Shown here: positions 8,294-16,039 of the stretch, piece by piece
Position numbering within the stretch: the stretch's first letter is position 1
Layout: each line of letters starts with the position of its first letter
Origin: Amycolatopsis sp. NBC_00345
GTDB lineage: Bacteria > Actinomycetota > Actinomycetes > Mycobacteriales > Pseudonocardiaceae
NCBI RefSeq assembly: GCF_036116635.1
Contig: NZ_CP107995.1
Location: 10,044,001 to 10,108,000, forward strand
Reading direction: 5' to 3'
Length of the DNA: 64,000 nucleotides
Translations under genes and position numbers: made by a program
Notes under the pieces: generated by a model
The model's database searches: none
Seen by the model: the letters and a program-made list of their open reading frames with translations, nothing else
Told to the model about the DNA's origin: nothing

Positions 8294-9049
8294 ATGACGT
8301 CGATGTGGGGTGCGCCCGCGCTGTCCCGCGTGCGCGCCTGGCGGCGGGCCCGGCGCGACCCGCACCAGGCGAAGTTCGTGACGGCCGACTCGCTGCGCTG
8401 GATCGTGCGCAACCGCGCGTACACGCCGTGGTACCTGGTGCGGTACTACCGGCTCCTGAAGTTCCGCCTGGCCAACCCGCACATCATCCTGCGCGGCATG
8501 GTGTTCCTGGGCAAGGACGTCGAGATCCACTGCCGCCCCGGCTACGGCCGGCTGGAGATCGGCCGCTGGGTGCACATCGGCGACGGGAACGCGATCCGCT
8601 GTCACGAGGGGTCCCTTCGCATCGGCGACAAGTCGGTGTTCGGCAGGCAGAACGTGATCAACTGCTACCTGGACATCGAGCTCGGCGCGGCCACGCTCGT
8701 CGCCGACTGGGTGTACATCTGCGACTTCGACCACGTCACCGCCGACATCCACGTGCCGATCAAGGACCAGGGCATCGTCAAGTCGCCGGTGCGCATCGGG
8801 CCGGACACCTGGCTCGGCACGAAGGTGAGCGTGCTCAAGGGCACGCGCATCGGCCGCGGCTGTGTGATGGGCGCGCACGCCGTGGTCCGCGGCGACATCC
8901 CGGAGTACTCGATCGCGGTCGGCTCGCCGGCCCGCGTGGTGCGTAACCGCCAGGACGACTACGCCGCCGACGCCGCCCGCCGCGAGGCCGTCGCCGACAT
9001 GGCCCGCAAGGCGAACAAGGCCTTGCAGAAGACCCTCGGCGAGAACTGA
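8294..9049 (+). CDS. Hexapeptide-repeat acyltransferase (LbH, maltose/xenobiotic acetyltransferase-like)
   Basis: 251 residues. From about 70 to 215 the protein is built of isoleucine-patch hexads forming a left-handed beta helix: VFLGKDVEIHCRPGYGRLEIGRWVHIGDGNAIRC, then VRIGPDTWLGTKVSVLKGTRIGRGCVMGAHAVVRGDIPEYSIAVGSPARVV. The last block is the standard C-terminal signature of CoA-dependent O-acetyltransferases. The ~65-residue basic N-terminal stretch precedes the helix. The acceptor (sugar or other hydroxyl) cannot be told. Divergent from the nucleoside hydrolase; followed by repeat array A. Confidence 0.82.
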   Translation: MTSMWGAPALSRVRAWRRARRDPHQAKFVTADSLRWIVRNRAYTPWYLVRYYRLLKFRLANPHIILRGMVFLGKDVEIHCRPGYGRLEIGRWVHIGDGNAIRCHEGSLRIGDKSVFGRQNVINCYLDIELGAATLVADWVYICDFDHVTADIHVPIKDQGIVKSPVRIGPDTWLGTKVSVLKGTRIGRGCVMGAHAVVRGDIPEYSIAVGSPARVVRNRQDDYAADAARREAVADMARKANKALQKTLGEN

Positions 9050-9394
9050 CGGGCGTTGTCGCCGCCCACCGGCGAGAGCTTGGTGGGCACTATTGCCGCT
9101 CAGCGGCGAGAGCTGGTGGACGGTGTTGCCACCGGACGTTGTCGCCGCCCAGTGGCTAGTAGCTGGCGGGCACCGTTGCCGCTCAGCGGCCAGAGCTGGC
9201 GGGCACCGTTGCCGCTCAGCGGCCAGAGCTGACGGACGTCGTTGCCGTCCAGCGGCGAAAGCCGCTGAACAGCATTGCCGCTCAGCGGCGAAAACCAGCA
9301 TGCCCCGTCGCCGCTCAGTGGCGAATCCATGTCTGCACTGGTCAGACCACCCGTGCCGCCGACCGGGGATGGGCGCCGGCGGCACGGGGACAGG
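9050..9394. repeat. Repeat array A: 33-bp degenerate tandem repeats between convergent genes
   Basis: About eight units from roughly 9055 to 9336. The clearest are consecutive 33-mers starting GTTGCCGCTCAGCGGC, then CAGAGCTGGCGGGCACC. Each unit centres on a GCCGCT-CAGCGGC hairpin core. Because 33 is divisible by three, spurious frames across it read as 11-residue repeats (PLSGNGARQLW on the minus strand); I do not regard these as genes. The array fills the gap between two converging genes. Confidence 0.85.
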
Positions 9395-10729
9395 TCACTC
9401 CTCGAACGTGATCTCCGGCGGCGGCCGGCGGAACCCGTGGGTCAGGAACGTCAGGTAGACGATCCCGATCGCCAGCCACACCAGGCCGAACACCAGCGCG
9501 ATGCCGTCGAGGTTGATCAGTAGCCACAGGTCGACGATGGCGCCGATCGCGGGGGCGACCAGCCACGTCAGCACGTTGCGCCGCGTCGTGTTCCGGTCGC
9601 GGATCCACGTGGCGATCACGCTGACATTGACCATCGTGAAGGCCGTGAACGCGCCGAAGTTGATGAAGGACGTCGACGTGGTCACGTCCAGTGCCAGCGC
9701 GATCAGCCCCACCAGCCCGGTCAGCCCGATGGCGAACGCGGGGGTGTGCAGCTTCGGCTGGAGCCGGCCGAAGATCCGCGGCAGCACCCCGTCGCGGCCC
9801 ATCGCGAACATCAGCCGCGACGCGCTGGCCTGCGCGGCGATGCCGGACGCGAACTGCGCGACGACGAGGCCGGCCAGGAAGAAACTGGCGAAGAGGTTGC
9901 CGCCGATGTGCGTCGCGATCTCGAACGCCGCGGACGACTCGTCGTTGAACGTGCTGCCCGGGTGCACCAGCTGGGTGAAGTAGGCGAGCACGACGAAGAT
10001 GCCGCCGCCGATCAGCGCGGTCAGCAGGATCGCGCGCGGGATGGTGCGCCGCGGCTCGATGGTCTCCTCGGTGAGCGTCGTGACGGCGTCGAAGCCGAGG
10101 AACGAGTACGTCGCCAGCGCGGCGCCGCCCGAAATCGTCGCGAACGTGCTGCCCGGGTGGAAGAACGGGTCGCCGCTGGCGAGCGAATGCCCGTCGGAGA
10201 CCACCTGCGAGATCGAGAGCACCACGAAGAACGCGATCACCAGGATCTGGAACGCCATCAGGACGAAGTTGGCCTTCTCGGCGATCTTGATGCCGAGCAC
10301 GTTCAGCACGGTGGTGAGCACGATGAACGCGATCAGCCACAGCCAGCTGGGCACGGCCGGGAACTGCGCGGACAGGTACGCGCCGCCGATCAGCCAGATC
10401 ACCATCGGCAGGAAGAAGTAGTCGAGCAGCACCGCCCAGCCCACGAGGAAGCCGAGCCGGGAATCGATGGCCTTGCGCACGTACGTGTAAGCGGACCCGG
10501 CGACCGGATGGGTGGCGGCCATCTTGCCGTAGCTCGCCGCGGTGAAGAGCATCGCGACCAGCGCCAGGATGTACGCCGAGGGGACCGTGCCCCCGGTCGT
10601 CGTCGCGACGACGCCGAACGTGCCGAGCACGATCAGCGGCGCCATGTACGCGAGTCCGAAGAGGACGACGCCGGGCAGTCCCAGCCGTCGTTCCAAAGTG
10701 GCCCTGGGGGCCGTGCTCGCCGTGCTCAT
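9395..10729 (-). CDS. APC-superfamily amino acid permease
   Basis: 444 residues, about 12 transmembrane helices. The start region RRLGLPGVVLFGLAYMAPLIVLGTFGVVA and GKMAATHPVAGSAYTYVRKAID are the first-helix and helix-3 motifs of APC transporters; SFLGFDAVTTLTEETIEPRRTIPRAI is the conserved helix 6-7 loop. Likely a proton-coupled importer of an amino acid, amine or related compound. The ATG at 10729 overlaps the stop of the nitrilase gene (ATGA), so enzyme and transporter are translated together. Substrate is probably the amide/nitrogen compound cut by that enzyme (inference). Confidence 0.88.
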   Translation of the reverse strand: MSTASTAPRATLERRLGLPGVVLFGLAYMAPLIVLGTFGVVATTTGGTVPSAYILALVAMLFTAASYGKMAATHPVAGSAYTYVRKAIDSRLGFLVGWAVLLDYFFLPMVIWLIGGAYLSAQFPAVPSWLWLIAFIVLTTVLNVLGIKIAEKANFVLMAFQILVIAFFVVLSISQVVSDGHSLASGDPFFHPGSTFATISGGAALATYSFLGFDAVTTLTEETIEPRRTIPRAILLTALIGGGIFVVLAYFTQLVHPGSTFNDESSAAFEIATHIGGNLFASFFLAGLVVAQFASGIAAQASASRLMFAMGRDGVLPRIFGRLQPKLHTPAFAIGLTGLVGLIALALDVTTSTSFINFGAFTAFTMVNVSVIATWIRDRNTTRRNVLTWLVAPAIGAIVDLWLLINLDGIALVFGLVWLAIGIVYLTFLTHGFRRPPPEITFEE

Positions 10730-11607
10730 CGGGCTCCTTCTTGTCGCGGACGCCACCGGTCCGGCTCGATCCGGCCTTGGTAGAGCGGCAGTTCCAGCGG
10801 CGCGTCGGCCGCCGTGAACTGGTCCCACATCCGGTTGACGCCCGCCGTGCCCTCTCGCCGGACGCGGGCGACCTCGTCCAGGTCGATCGTGCGCGCGAGC
10901 ACGCCGGACTCGTCGCCCGGCAGCTCGTCGAGCACGATGCCCTCGGGGTCGACCAGGATGCTGTCTCCTACCCCGACGGGACCGGCGGTATTCACACTCG
11001 CGACGAAGACCTGGTTGGTGATCGCGTTCGCGCGCGCGAGCACGAGTTCCTGCACGCGGTCGCGCGTCGTGGTCTGCACGGGGTTGAGCACGAGCTCCGC
11101 GCCGAGCCACGCGAGGTGGCGGGCGACCTCGGGGAACCAGGCGTCGTAACAGATGGAGAAGCCCAGACGGCCGACGCCGGCGAGGTCGGCGACCACGAAG
11201 CGGTCACCCGGGTCGTACGGCTCGTACGGCCGCCACGGGAAGATCTTGCGGTAGCTGCCGGCCAGCTCGCCGCCGGGGGAGAAGACGAGTGCGGTGTTGA
11301 AGAGCTCACCGTTGCCGCCGCGTTCGCAGACGCTGCCCGGGGCGAGCCAGACGCCGAGGTCGCCGGCCAGCTGCGCCAGCTCACGGGTGCGTGGTCCGTC
11401 CAACGGCTGCGCGGCGGCGTTCAGCTGCTCCGTGCGTTCTTCGGCCGTGCCCTCGACGCCGCAGAGGTGCAGTTCCGGAAACGCGACCAGACGGGTTTCG
11501 GGGTGATCGGCCAGCAGGGCGCGAACCTCGCCTGCGTACGCCTGCACGGTGTCGGTGTACGGGCGCGGCGGCAGCTGGGCGAGCGCGATCGGCAGCGGGC
11601 GGGACAT
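10726..11607 (-). CDS. Carbon-nitrogen hydrolase (nitrilase superfamily amidase)
   Basis: 293 residues with the complete Glu-Lys-Cys triad: FPELHLCG (Glu45), YRKIFPW (Lys121) and SICYDAWFPE (Cys153). ANAITNQVFVASVN and GDSILVDPEG are further family blocks. These enzymes hydrolyse amides, carbamoyl compounds or nitriles; the PE following the Cys region is more amidase-like than true nitrilase. Start: ATG 11607 gives the normal N-terminus (PLPIALAQLPP); ATG 11625 is possible and no clear ribosome site decides. In operon with the APC permease and divergent from a GntR regulator, suggesting an inducible uptake-and-hydrolysis unit for a nitrogen source. Confidence 0.88.
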   Translation of the reverse strand: MSRPLPIALAQLPPRPYTDTVQAYAGEVRALLADHPETRLVAFPELHLCGVEGTAEERTEQLNAAAQPLDGPRTRELAQLAGDLGVWLAPGSVCERGGNGELFNTALVFSPGGELAGSYRKIFPWRPYEPYDPGDRFVVADLAGVGRLGFSICYDAWFPEVARHLAWLGAELVLNPVQTTTRDRVQELVLARANAITNQVFVASVNTAGPVGVGDSILVDPEGIVLDELPGDESGVLARTIDLDEVARVRREGTAGVNRMWDQFTAADAPLELPLYQGRIEPDRWRPRQEGAR

Positions 11608-11630
11608 GGGCGAAAAGTAGTCCATCTCGC

Positions 11631-11648
11631 ACACTCAAACAAGAGTGT
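11631..11648. promoter_or_regulatory. Putative operator between nitrilase and GntR genes
   Basis: ACACTC-aaacaa-GAGTGT, 6-bp perfect inverted arms, flanked by a wider TCAAA/TTTGA pair. It sits in the 76-bp divergent gap, 24 bp from the nitrilase start and 36 bp from the regulator start. Binding by the adjacent GntR protein is inferred. Confidence 0.5.
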
Positions 11649-11683
11649 TCATTTTGAGCAGTTTTGTGCGCTATCGTCGACTC

Positions 11684-12397
11684 ATGGCTGCCGACCTGCG
11701 CGCGCCCGCGTTGACGGGCATCCGGCGCCTGTCCGCGCTCGACACCGTCCGGGCCCGCATCGCGCTCGCGATCGAGCTCGGCCTGCTCGGACCGGGGGAG
11801 CGGTTGCCCCCGAACGGCGAGATCGCGCGGGCGCTGGGCGTCGGCGCCATCACCGTGCGGCGGGCGCTGGTGTCGCTGTGCGAGGACGGGGTGCTCGAAC
11901 GCCGTCGCGGCCGTAACGGCGGCACCCTCGTCGCCGTTGACGCGCCCTCGGGCCGGGTCGGCGAGATCAAGGCGTACGAGGAGTCGACGGCCGAGGTGCG
12001 GGAGCTGATCGACCACCGCCTGGTGCTGGAGTCGGGTCTGGCCCAGCTGGTGGCCATGCGTCGCCCGGACGAGTCGATCGACCGGCTCCGCGACCTCGTC
12101 CACCGCATGGACGCCGCGACGGGCTGGGCCGAGTTCCACGACCTCGACGCCGAGTTCCACCTGGCCGTGGCCGCCGCGGGTGCGCCGGCGCCGGCGGTGA
12201 AGCAGTACGGACAGGTGCTGCGCGAGCTGTACCGCTTCTACCTGCCCTATCCGATGCAGGCGTTGCGGATGTCCAACCGGGAGCACGAACTGCTCCTCCA
12301 GGCCCTCGCCGACGGTGAGCCGGAGACCGCCGCGCTCGTGACGCGCGCGCACGTGGGCGAACTCCACCGGACGATGTTCGTCGGGCTGGGTCGCTGA
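11684..12397 (+). CDS. GntR-family transcriptional regulator (FCD type)
   Basis: 237 residues. Winged HTH about 15-85: TVRARIALAIELGLLGPGERLPP, then EIARALGVGAITVRRALVSLCEDGVLERRRGRNGGT. The C-terminal all-helical FCD domain has VRELIDHRLVLESGLAQL and LDAEFHLAVAAAG (metal/effector-binding Asp-His pair). The start ATG 11684 is the first that matches the fold; thirteen upstream codons are open but implausible. Divergent from the nitrilase/permease operon, so most likely its ligand-responsive repressor. Confidence 0.88.
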   Translation: MAADLRAPALTGIRRLSALDTVRARIALAIELGLLGPGERLPPNGEIARALGVGAITVRRALVSLCEDGVLERRRGRNGGTLVAVDAPSGRVGEIKAYEESTAEVRELIDHRLVLESGLAQLVAMRRPDESIDRLRDLVHRMDAATGWAEFHDLDAEFHLAVAAAGAPAPAVKQYGQVLRELYRFYLPYPMQALRMSNREHELLLQALADGEPETAALVTRAHVGELHRTMFVGLGR

Positions 12398-12607
12398 AAC
12401 CGGTGGTGTGTCAGGTTCCTGTCACACGAGTTCGCCGGAGCCCGATCCTGCGGCTTCGCTCGTGGTGTCAGGCCCGTGAGCCGTGAGCCGGCGGCTTGAC
12501 TCGTGGGCGTCCGGTTCGGGTTTCGGGTTGGTGAGTCCGAGGCTCACGGCGCGGTCAGACTGTCGTCGTCGGTCTCCAGATTCCGGACGATGGCCCGGAG
12601 CGCGCCC

Positions 12608-12627
12608 CTTGTCAGGATCCTGACAAG
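12608..12627. repeat. Perfect 20-bp palindrome of the GTCAGG family
   Basis: CTTGTCAGGATCCTGACAAG is its own reverse complement. Its core GTCAGGATCCTGAC matches the 14-mers in the NlpC/P60 gene except for the two central bases. It could form a hairpin in RNA or be a protein site; there is no T tract. Confidence 0.7.
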
Positions 12628-12703
12628 AGTTGCCCGCGATGCTGCTTTGCCCCCCGCGATATTTCCCCGCGACACCGGCGGGTTCGGCTCTTCGGCGGTG
12701 ACC

Positions 12704-12721
12704 ATCAGCCGATCGGCTGAT
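12704..12721. promoter_or_regulatory. Perfect 18-bp palindrome upstream of the secreted hydrolase gene
   Basis: ATCAGCCGATCGGCTGAT is fully self-complementary and ends 36 bp before the ATG at 12757 (51 bp before that at 12772). Position and length fit an operator for a dimeric HTH regulator. No regulator gene adjoins on the downstream side; the GntR gene upstream is the nearest candidate. Confidence 0.55.
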
Positions 12722-12756
12722 CTCCCCGCACACCGGTGATCACGAAGCTGGGCCTT

Positions 12757-14226
12757 ATGTTGAAGTGCCGTATGCCGAAGTTCCGCTATCTCGCTCCGTT
12801 CGTCGCGGCTGCGGCGATGGTCCCCCTCGCGCCGGCGGTGGCCGCGGCCGAAGGGCTGGACTGGAAGCCGTGCGCCTCCGTGGCGAAGGATTGGGACGCG
12901 AGTGACCAGCGCACGGAGTGCGCGATGGTTCCCGTCCCGCTCGACTACGCCGATCCCGGTGGCCGGACGATCGACATCGCCGTCAGCCGGATCCGCGCGA
13001 CCGGCGAGCGCACCGGCGCGATCCTGATCAACCCCGGCGGGCCCGGCCAGTCCGGCATGGCCATGCCGCGCGACCTCGCCGGGAGCAAGGCCGCCGGGCT
13101 GCTCGTCCACCACGACCTCATCGGCTTCGACCCGCGCGGCGTCGACTACAGCGCGAGCCTCCCGTGCCCCGGCGACGAGACCCAGCCCGGCCCGTCGTTG
13201 CCCGAAAAGGACCAGGCCCGGTTCATCGCCGAGCGGGACGCCAAGGCCAACGCGCGGTGCATCGCGCAGGACCCGGCGCTCGTCCACTCGTTCACGACGC
13301 CGGACATCGCCCGAGACATGGACCGGATCCGCGAGGCGCTGGGCGAGCAGAAGATCGGCTACTACGGCATTTCCTGGGGCACCGCGCTGGGCGCGCAGTA
13401 CCGGACCCTCTTCGACGGGCACGTCGACAAGATGCTGCTCGACTCCGTCATGCCGCCGGACCTCAACGTCACCGCCATGGACGACGGCCAGGCGACCGCG
13501 GGCGAGAACACCTTCCACGAGTTCTCCGCCTGGATCGCGCGCTACGACGCCGTCTACCACTTCGGCCCCGACGAGGCCACGGTGGCGAAGGCCCTGCTCG
13601 ACCTGCGTGCGGAGCTCACCGCGCACCCGCGCACGGCCGCCGACGGTTCGCCGATCAACGGCGACACCGTCAACGCCATGTACGCCGACCCTCGTCGCCA
13701 GTGGGCGGACCTCGCCGCGCAGCTCGTGACCATCCGGGACGGCGGCACCCCGGCGGCGCCGTCGTCCGCGGCGAAAACGGGCGCGCTCGGCTGGGACACC
13801 ACGCCGACCGGCTTCGACCACTTCCAGCAGACGGCCCTGCTCTGCAACGAGTCCCCGAGCCCGCGCGACTTCGACACCGTCTGGCAGCACCGCCTCGACC
13901 GCATGCGGCGCAACCCGGTCGCCGGCGGGCACGGGCTGTACGAGCAGCTGTGCGTGGGCTGGCCGGAGGCCGCGCGGCCGTGGCAGCTGGGCCCCGGCAC
14001 CAGCCCGTTGCAGCTCGTCGGCCACACCTACGAGCCGGTGACGCCGATCGGCTGGGCCGTCGCCATGCAGCGGCGAATCGGCGGCGCGCTGATGACGATC
14101 GAAGACGACGCGCACGGCTCGCTGTCGTCACTGCCCTGCGCCGAAGCCGCCGTGACGTTTTTCGACACCGGCCGCACGACCACGCAGTCGTGCCCCGGCG
14201 CGCCGATCCCGGCCCCGCGGACGTGA
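12757..14226 (+). CDS. Secreted alpha/beta-hydrolase, tripeptidyl-aminopeptidase (SlpD/E, TAP) type
   Basis: 489 residues from ATG 12757; GTG 12736 and ATG 12772 (preceded by GAAG) are alternatives that do not change the mature protein. The N-terminal RYLAPFVAAAAMVPLAPAVAAA is a Sec signal peptide. Fold markers: INPGGPGQSG (oxyanion loop, about 95), FDPRGVDYS (about 125), GISWGTALG (nucleophile Ser206 with this start) and the C-terminal DDAHGS with the catalytic His near 465. Six or more cysteines fit an exported, disulphide-bonded enzyme. Family members remove N-terminal tripeptides or cleave similar substrates outside the cell. Confidence 0.85.
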   Translation: MLKCRMPKFRYLAPFVAAAAMVPLAPAVAAAEGLDWKPCASVAKDWDASDQRTECAMVPVPLDYADPGGRTIDIAVSRIRATGERTGAILINPGGPGQSGMAMPRDLAGSKAAGLLVHHDLIGFDPRGVDYSASLPCPGDETQPGPSLPEKDQARFIAERDAKANARCIAQDPALVHSFTTPDIARDMDRIREALGEQKIGYYGISWGTALGAQYRTLFDGHVDKMLLDSVMPPDLNVTAMDDGQATAGENTFHEFSAWIARYDAVYHFGPDEATVAKALLDLRAELTAHPRTAADGSPINGDTVNAMYADPRRQWADLAAQLVTIRDGGTPAAPSSAAKTGALGWDTTPTGFDHFQQTALLCNESPSPRDFDTVWQHRLDRMRRNPVAGGHGLYEQLCVGWPEAARPWQLGPGTSPLQLVGHTYEPVTPIGWAVAMQRRIGGALMTIEDDAHGSLSSLPCAEAAVTFFDTGRTTTQSCPGAPIPAPRT

Positions 14227-14263
14227 CGGGAAATCGGCTCGACGCCGTCGCTACGTTCGCGAG

Positions 14264-14608
14264 ATGAGCGAAGCACTGCGACGGCACGTCGACGCCTTCA
14301 ACGCCCGTGACCTGGACGCGCTCCTCGCCGGCTTCACCGAGGACGCCGTCTGGGTCACGGGCACCACGGTCGTCCGCGGGATCGACGAGCTGACCGACCT
14401 CTTCGCCGACGCGATGACCCAGCTCCTCCCGACCTTGACGATCCAGGACGTCCTCACCGACGGCGACCGCGTGGCCGCCCAGCTGACCGAAACGCTCACC
14501 CACGACGGCCAGGAGCGCACCTTCGCCATCGCGGGCTTTTACCGGCTCCGCGACGGCCGCATCACCTCGGCGAAGATCTACCGCGAGGGCAGCGCGGAAC
14601 TCGCCTGA
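14264..14608 (+). CDS. SnoaL-like / NTF2-fold protein
   Basis: 114 residues forming one NTF2-like cone: N-terminal helices ALRRHVDAFNARDLDALLAGFTEDAVWVTG, the RGIDELTDLFADAM helix, and strands AAQLTETLTHDG and IAGFYRLRDGRITSAKIYREG. The fold serves polyketide cyclases, isomerases and many small ligand-binding proteins; no catalytic pair stands out, so the role is unknown. It starts 37 bp after the hydrolase stop and could share its transcript. Confidence 0.75.
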   Translation: MSEALRRHVDAFNARDLDALLAGFTEDAVWVTGTTVVRGIDELTDLFADAMTQLLPTLTIQDVLTDGDRVAAQLTETLTHDGQERTFAIAGFYRLRDGRITSAKIYREGSAELA

Positions 14609-14730
14609 CCGTGGCTGCGGTGGTGGACCTTTTGGTACAGAAGGGTTTCACGCCGTCGCGAGGGGGACTTTCGCGCGCGACTCGCCGACCACTCGCGCCC
14701 AAAGGAGGCGTCAGAGCAGACAGCGGAACC

Positions 14731-15987
14731 TCAGAGCAGGTAGTGGAACAGCGGACTCCCCGACGTGACCCGCTCCACCTGCAGCGGGCTGGCGTCCAGC
14801 CGCGCCAGCAGCCCGGACAAGTCCGTCGGCCGGGCGATCTCGATGCCGATCAGGGCGGGCCCCGTCTCGCGGCTGTTGCGCTTGACGTACTCGAAGCGGG
14901 TGATGTCGTCCTCCGGGCCGAGGATCTCGTCGAGGAAACGGCGCAGCGCGCCCGGCTCCTGCGGGAAGCCGACGAGGAAGTAGTGCTTCAGTCCCTCGTG
15001 CACCAGGGACCGCTCGAGGATCTCGCTGTAGCGGCTGACGTCGTTGTTGCCGCCGGAGACGATGCAGACCACCGTCTGCCCGGGCTCCACCTGCACGGCG
15101 CTCCCCAACGCGGCCGTCGAGAGTGCGCCCGCGGGCTCCGCGATCACGCCGTCCGACTGGTACATCGCGAGCATTTCCGTGCAGACCGCGCCCTCGGGGA
15201 CCGACGTCAGCTCGGCGCCGCTGTCGCGCACGAGGGGGTACGTCACCGTGCCCGCGAGGCGGACCGCCGCGCCGTCGACGAACGGGTCCACCGTCGGGAT
15301 CCGCACCGGCTCGCCCGCCTCGATAGCGGCCGCCATGCACATCGCGCCCGCCGGCTCGACGCCGACGATCCGGATCTCCGGGTGCCGCTCGCGCACCCAC
15401 GTCGCGACGCCGGCGAGCAGGCCGCCGCCGCCGACCGGCACCACCAGCACGTCCGGCACGAACCCGAGCTGCTCGACGACCTCCAGTGCCACCGTGCCCT
15501 GGCCGGCGACGGTGCGGATGTCGTCGAACGCCGGCACCAGAGTGGCGCCGGTGCGTTGCGCGTCGTCGTTCGCCGCGGCGAAGGCGTCTTCGTACGTTTC
15601 GCCGACGACGATCACCTCGATGTGCGCGCCGCCGAGCGTCGCGATTCGCTCGCGCTTCTGCCGCGGAGTGGTGCCCGGCACGTACACGCGGCCGTTCGCC
15701 CCTAAACGGCGACACGCGTACGCGAGGCCCTGCGCGTGGTTGCCCGCGCTCGCGCAGACGACGCCGCGGGCGCGCGTGGCGTCGTCGAGCTGGACGATGA
15801 AGTTGTAGGCGCCGCGGATCTTGTACGAGCGGACGGTCTGCTGGTCCTCGCGCTTGAGCCAGACCCGCGCGTCAACCCGCGACGACAGCCGGGCGTTGGG
15901 CTCCAGCGGCGTCCGGGTGATCACGCCCGCCAGCCGGCCGGCGGCCTGCTCGACCAGTTCCGCGTTCACCGTGTCGATGTCGTGCAC
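14731..15987 (-). CDS. ilvA: Threonine ammonia-lyase (threonine dehydratase), biosynthetic IlvA
   Basis: 418 residues. PLP-dependent fold-type II: RSYKIRGAYNF carries the Schiff-base Lys56, ASAGNHAQGLAY is the substrate loop, and VPVGGGGLLAG binds the PLP phosphate. After about residue 325 comes a single ACT-like regulatory domain (HYFLVGFPQEPGALRRFLDEIL, then FEYVKRNSRETGPALIGIEI), the shorter actinobacterial/Corynebacterium-type layout with feedback control by isoleucine. Makes 2-oxobutanoate from threonine, the first committed step to isoleucine; ilvD at the right end of the window acts later in the pathway. ATG 15987. Confidence 0.93.
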   Translation of the reverse strand: MHDIDTVNAELVEQAAGRLAGVITRTPLEPNARLSSRVDARVWLKREDQQTVRSYKIRGAYNFIVQLDDATRARGVVCASAGNHAQGLAYACRRLGANGRVYVPGTTPRQKRERIATLGGAHIEVIVVGETYEDAFAAANDDAQRTGATLVPAFDDIRTVAGQGTVALEVVEQLGFVPDVLVVPVGGGGLLAGVATWVRERHPEIRIVGVEPAGAMCMAAAIEAGEPVRIPTVDPFVDGAAVRLAGTVTYPLVRDSGAELTSVPEGAVCTEMLAMYQSDGVIAEPAGALSTAALGSAVQVEPGQTVVCIVSGGNNDVSRYSEILERSLVHEGLKHYFLVGFPQEPGALRRFLDEILGPEDDITRFEYVKRNSRETGPALIGIEIARPTDLSGLLARLDASPLQVERVTSGSPLFHYLL

Positions 15988-16039
15988 CCGGCTGAATCTA
16001 CTTCGCGCCCTGCGGCCACGTCCGGGGCACCGCCGCGTC

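Larger units (their letters stand above)
12398..12756. other. Gene-free gap of 359 bp rich in palindromes
   Basis: Between the GntR stop and the hydrolase start I find no coding signal. It holds GTCAGGTTCCTGTC (12410), direct GTGAGCC repeats near 12476, a perfect 20-bp palindrome (12608-12627) and a perfect 18-bp palindrome (12704-12721); the last two are listed separately. Confidence 0.7.

Noticed and set aside
9100..9330. 11-residue repeat protein (PLSGNGARQLW) on the minus strand
   Set aside because: No ribosome site, a frame created by the 33-bp period, and other arrays with periods of 26, 31 and 19 bp cannot code the same way.
9055..9336. CRISPR array
   Set aside because: Units are tandem with no unique spacers, repeats drift, and no cas genes are in the window. 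The same holds for arrays B to G.
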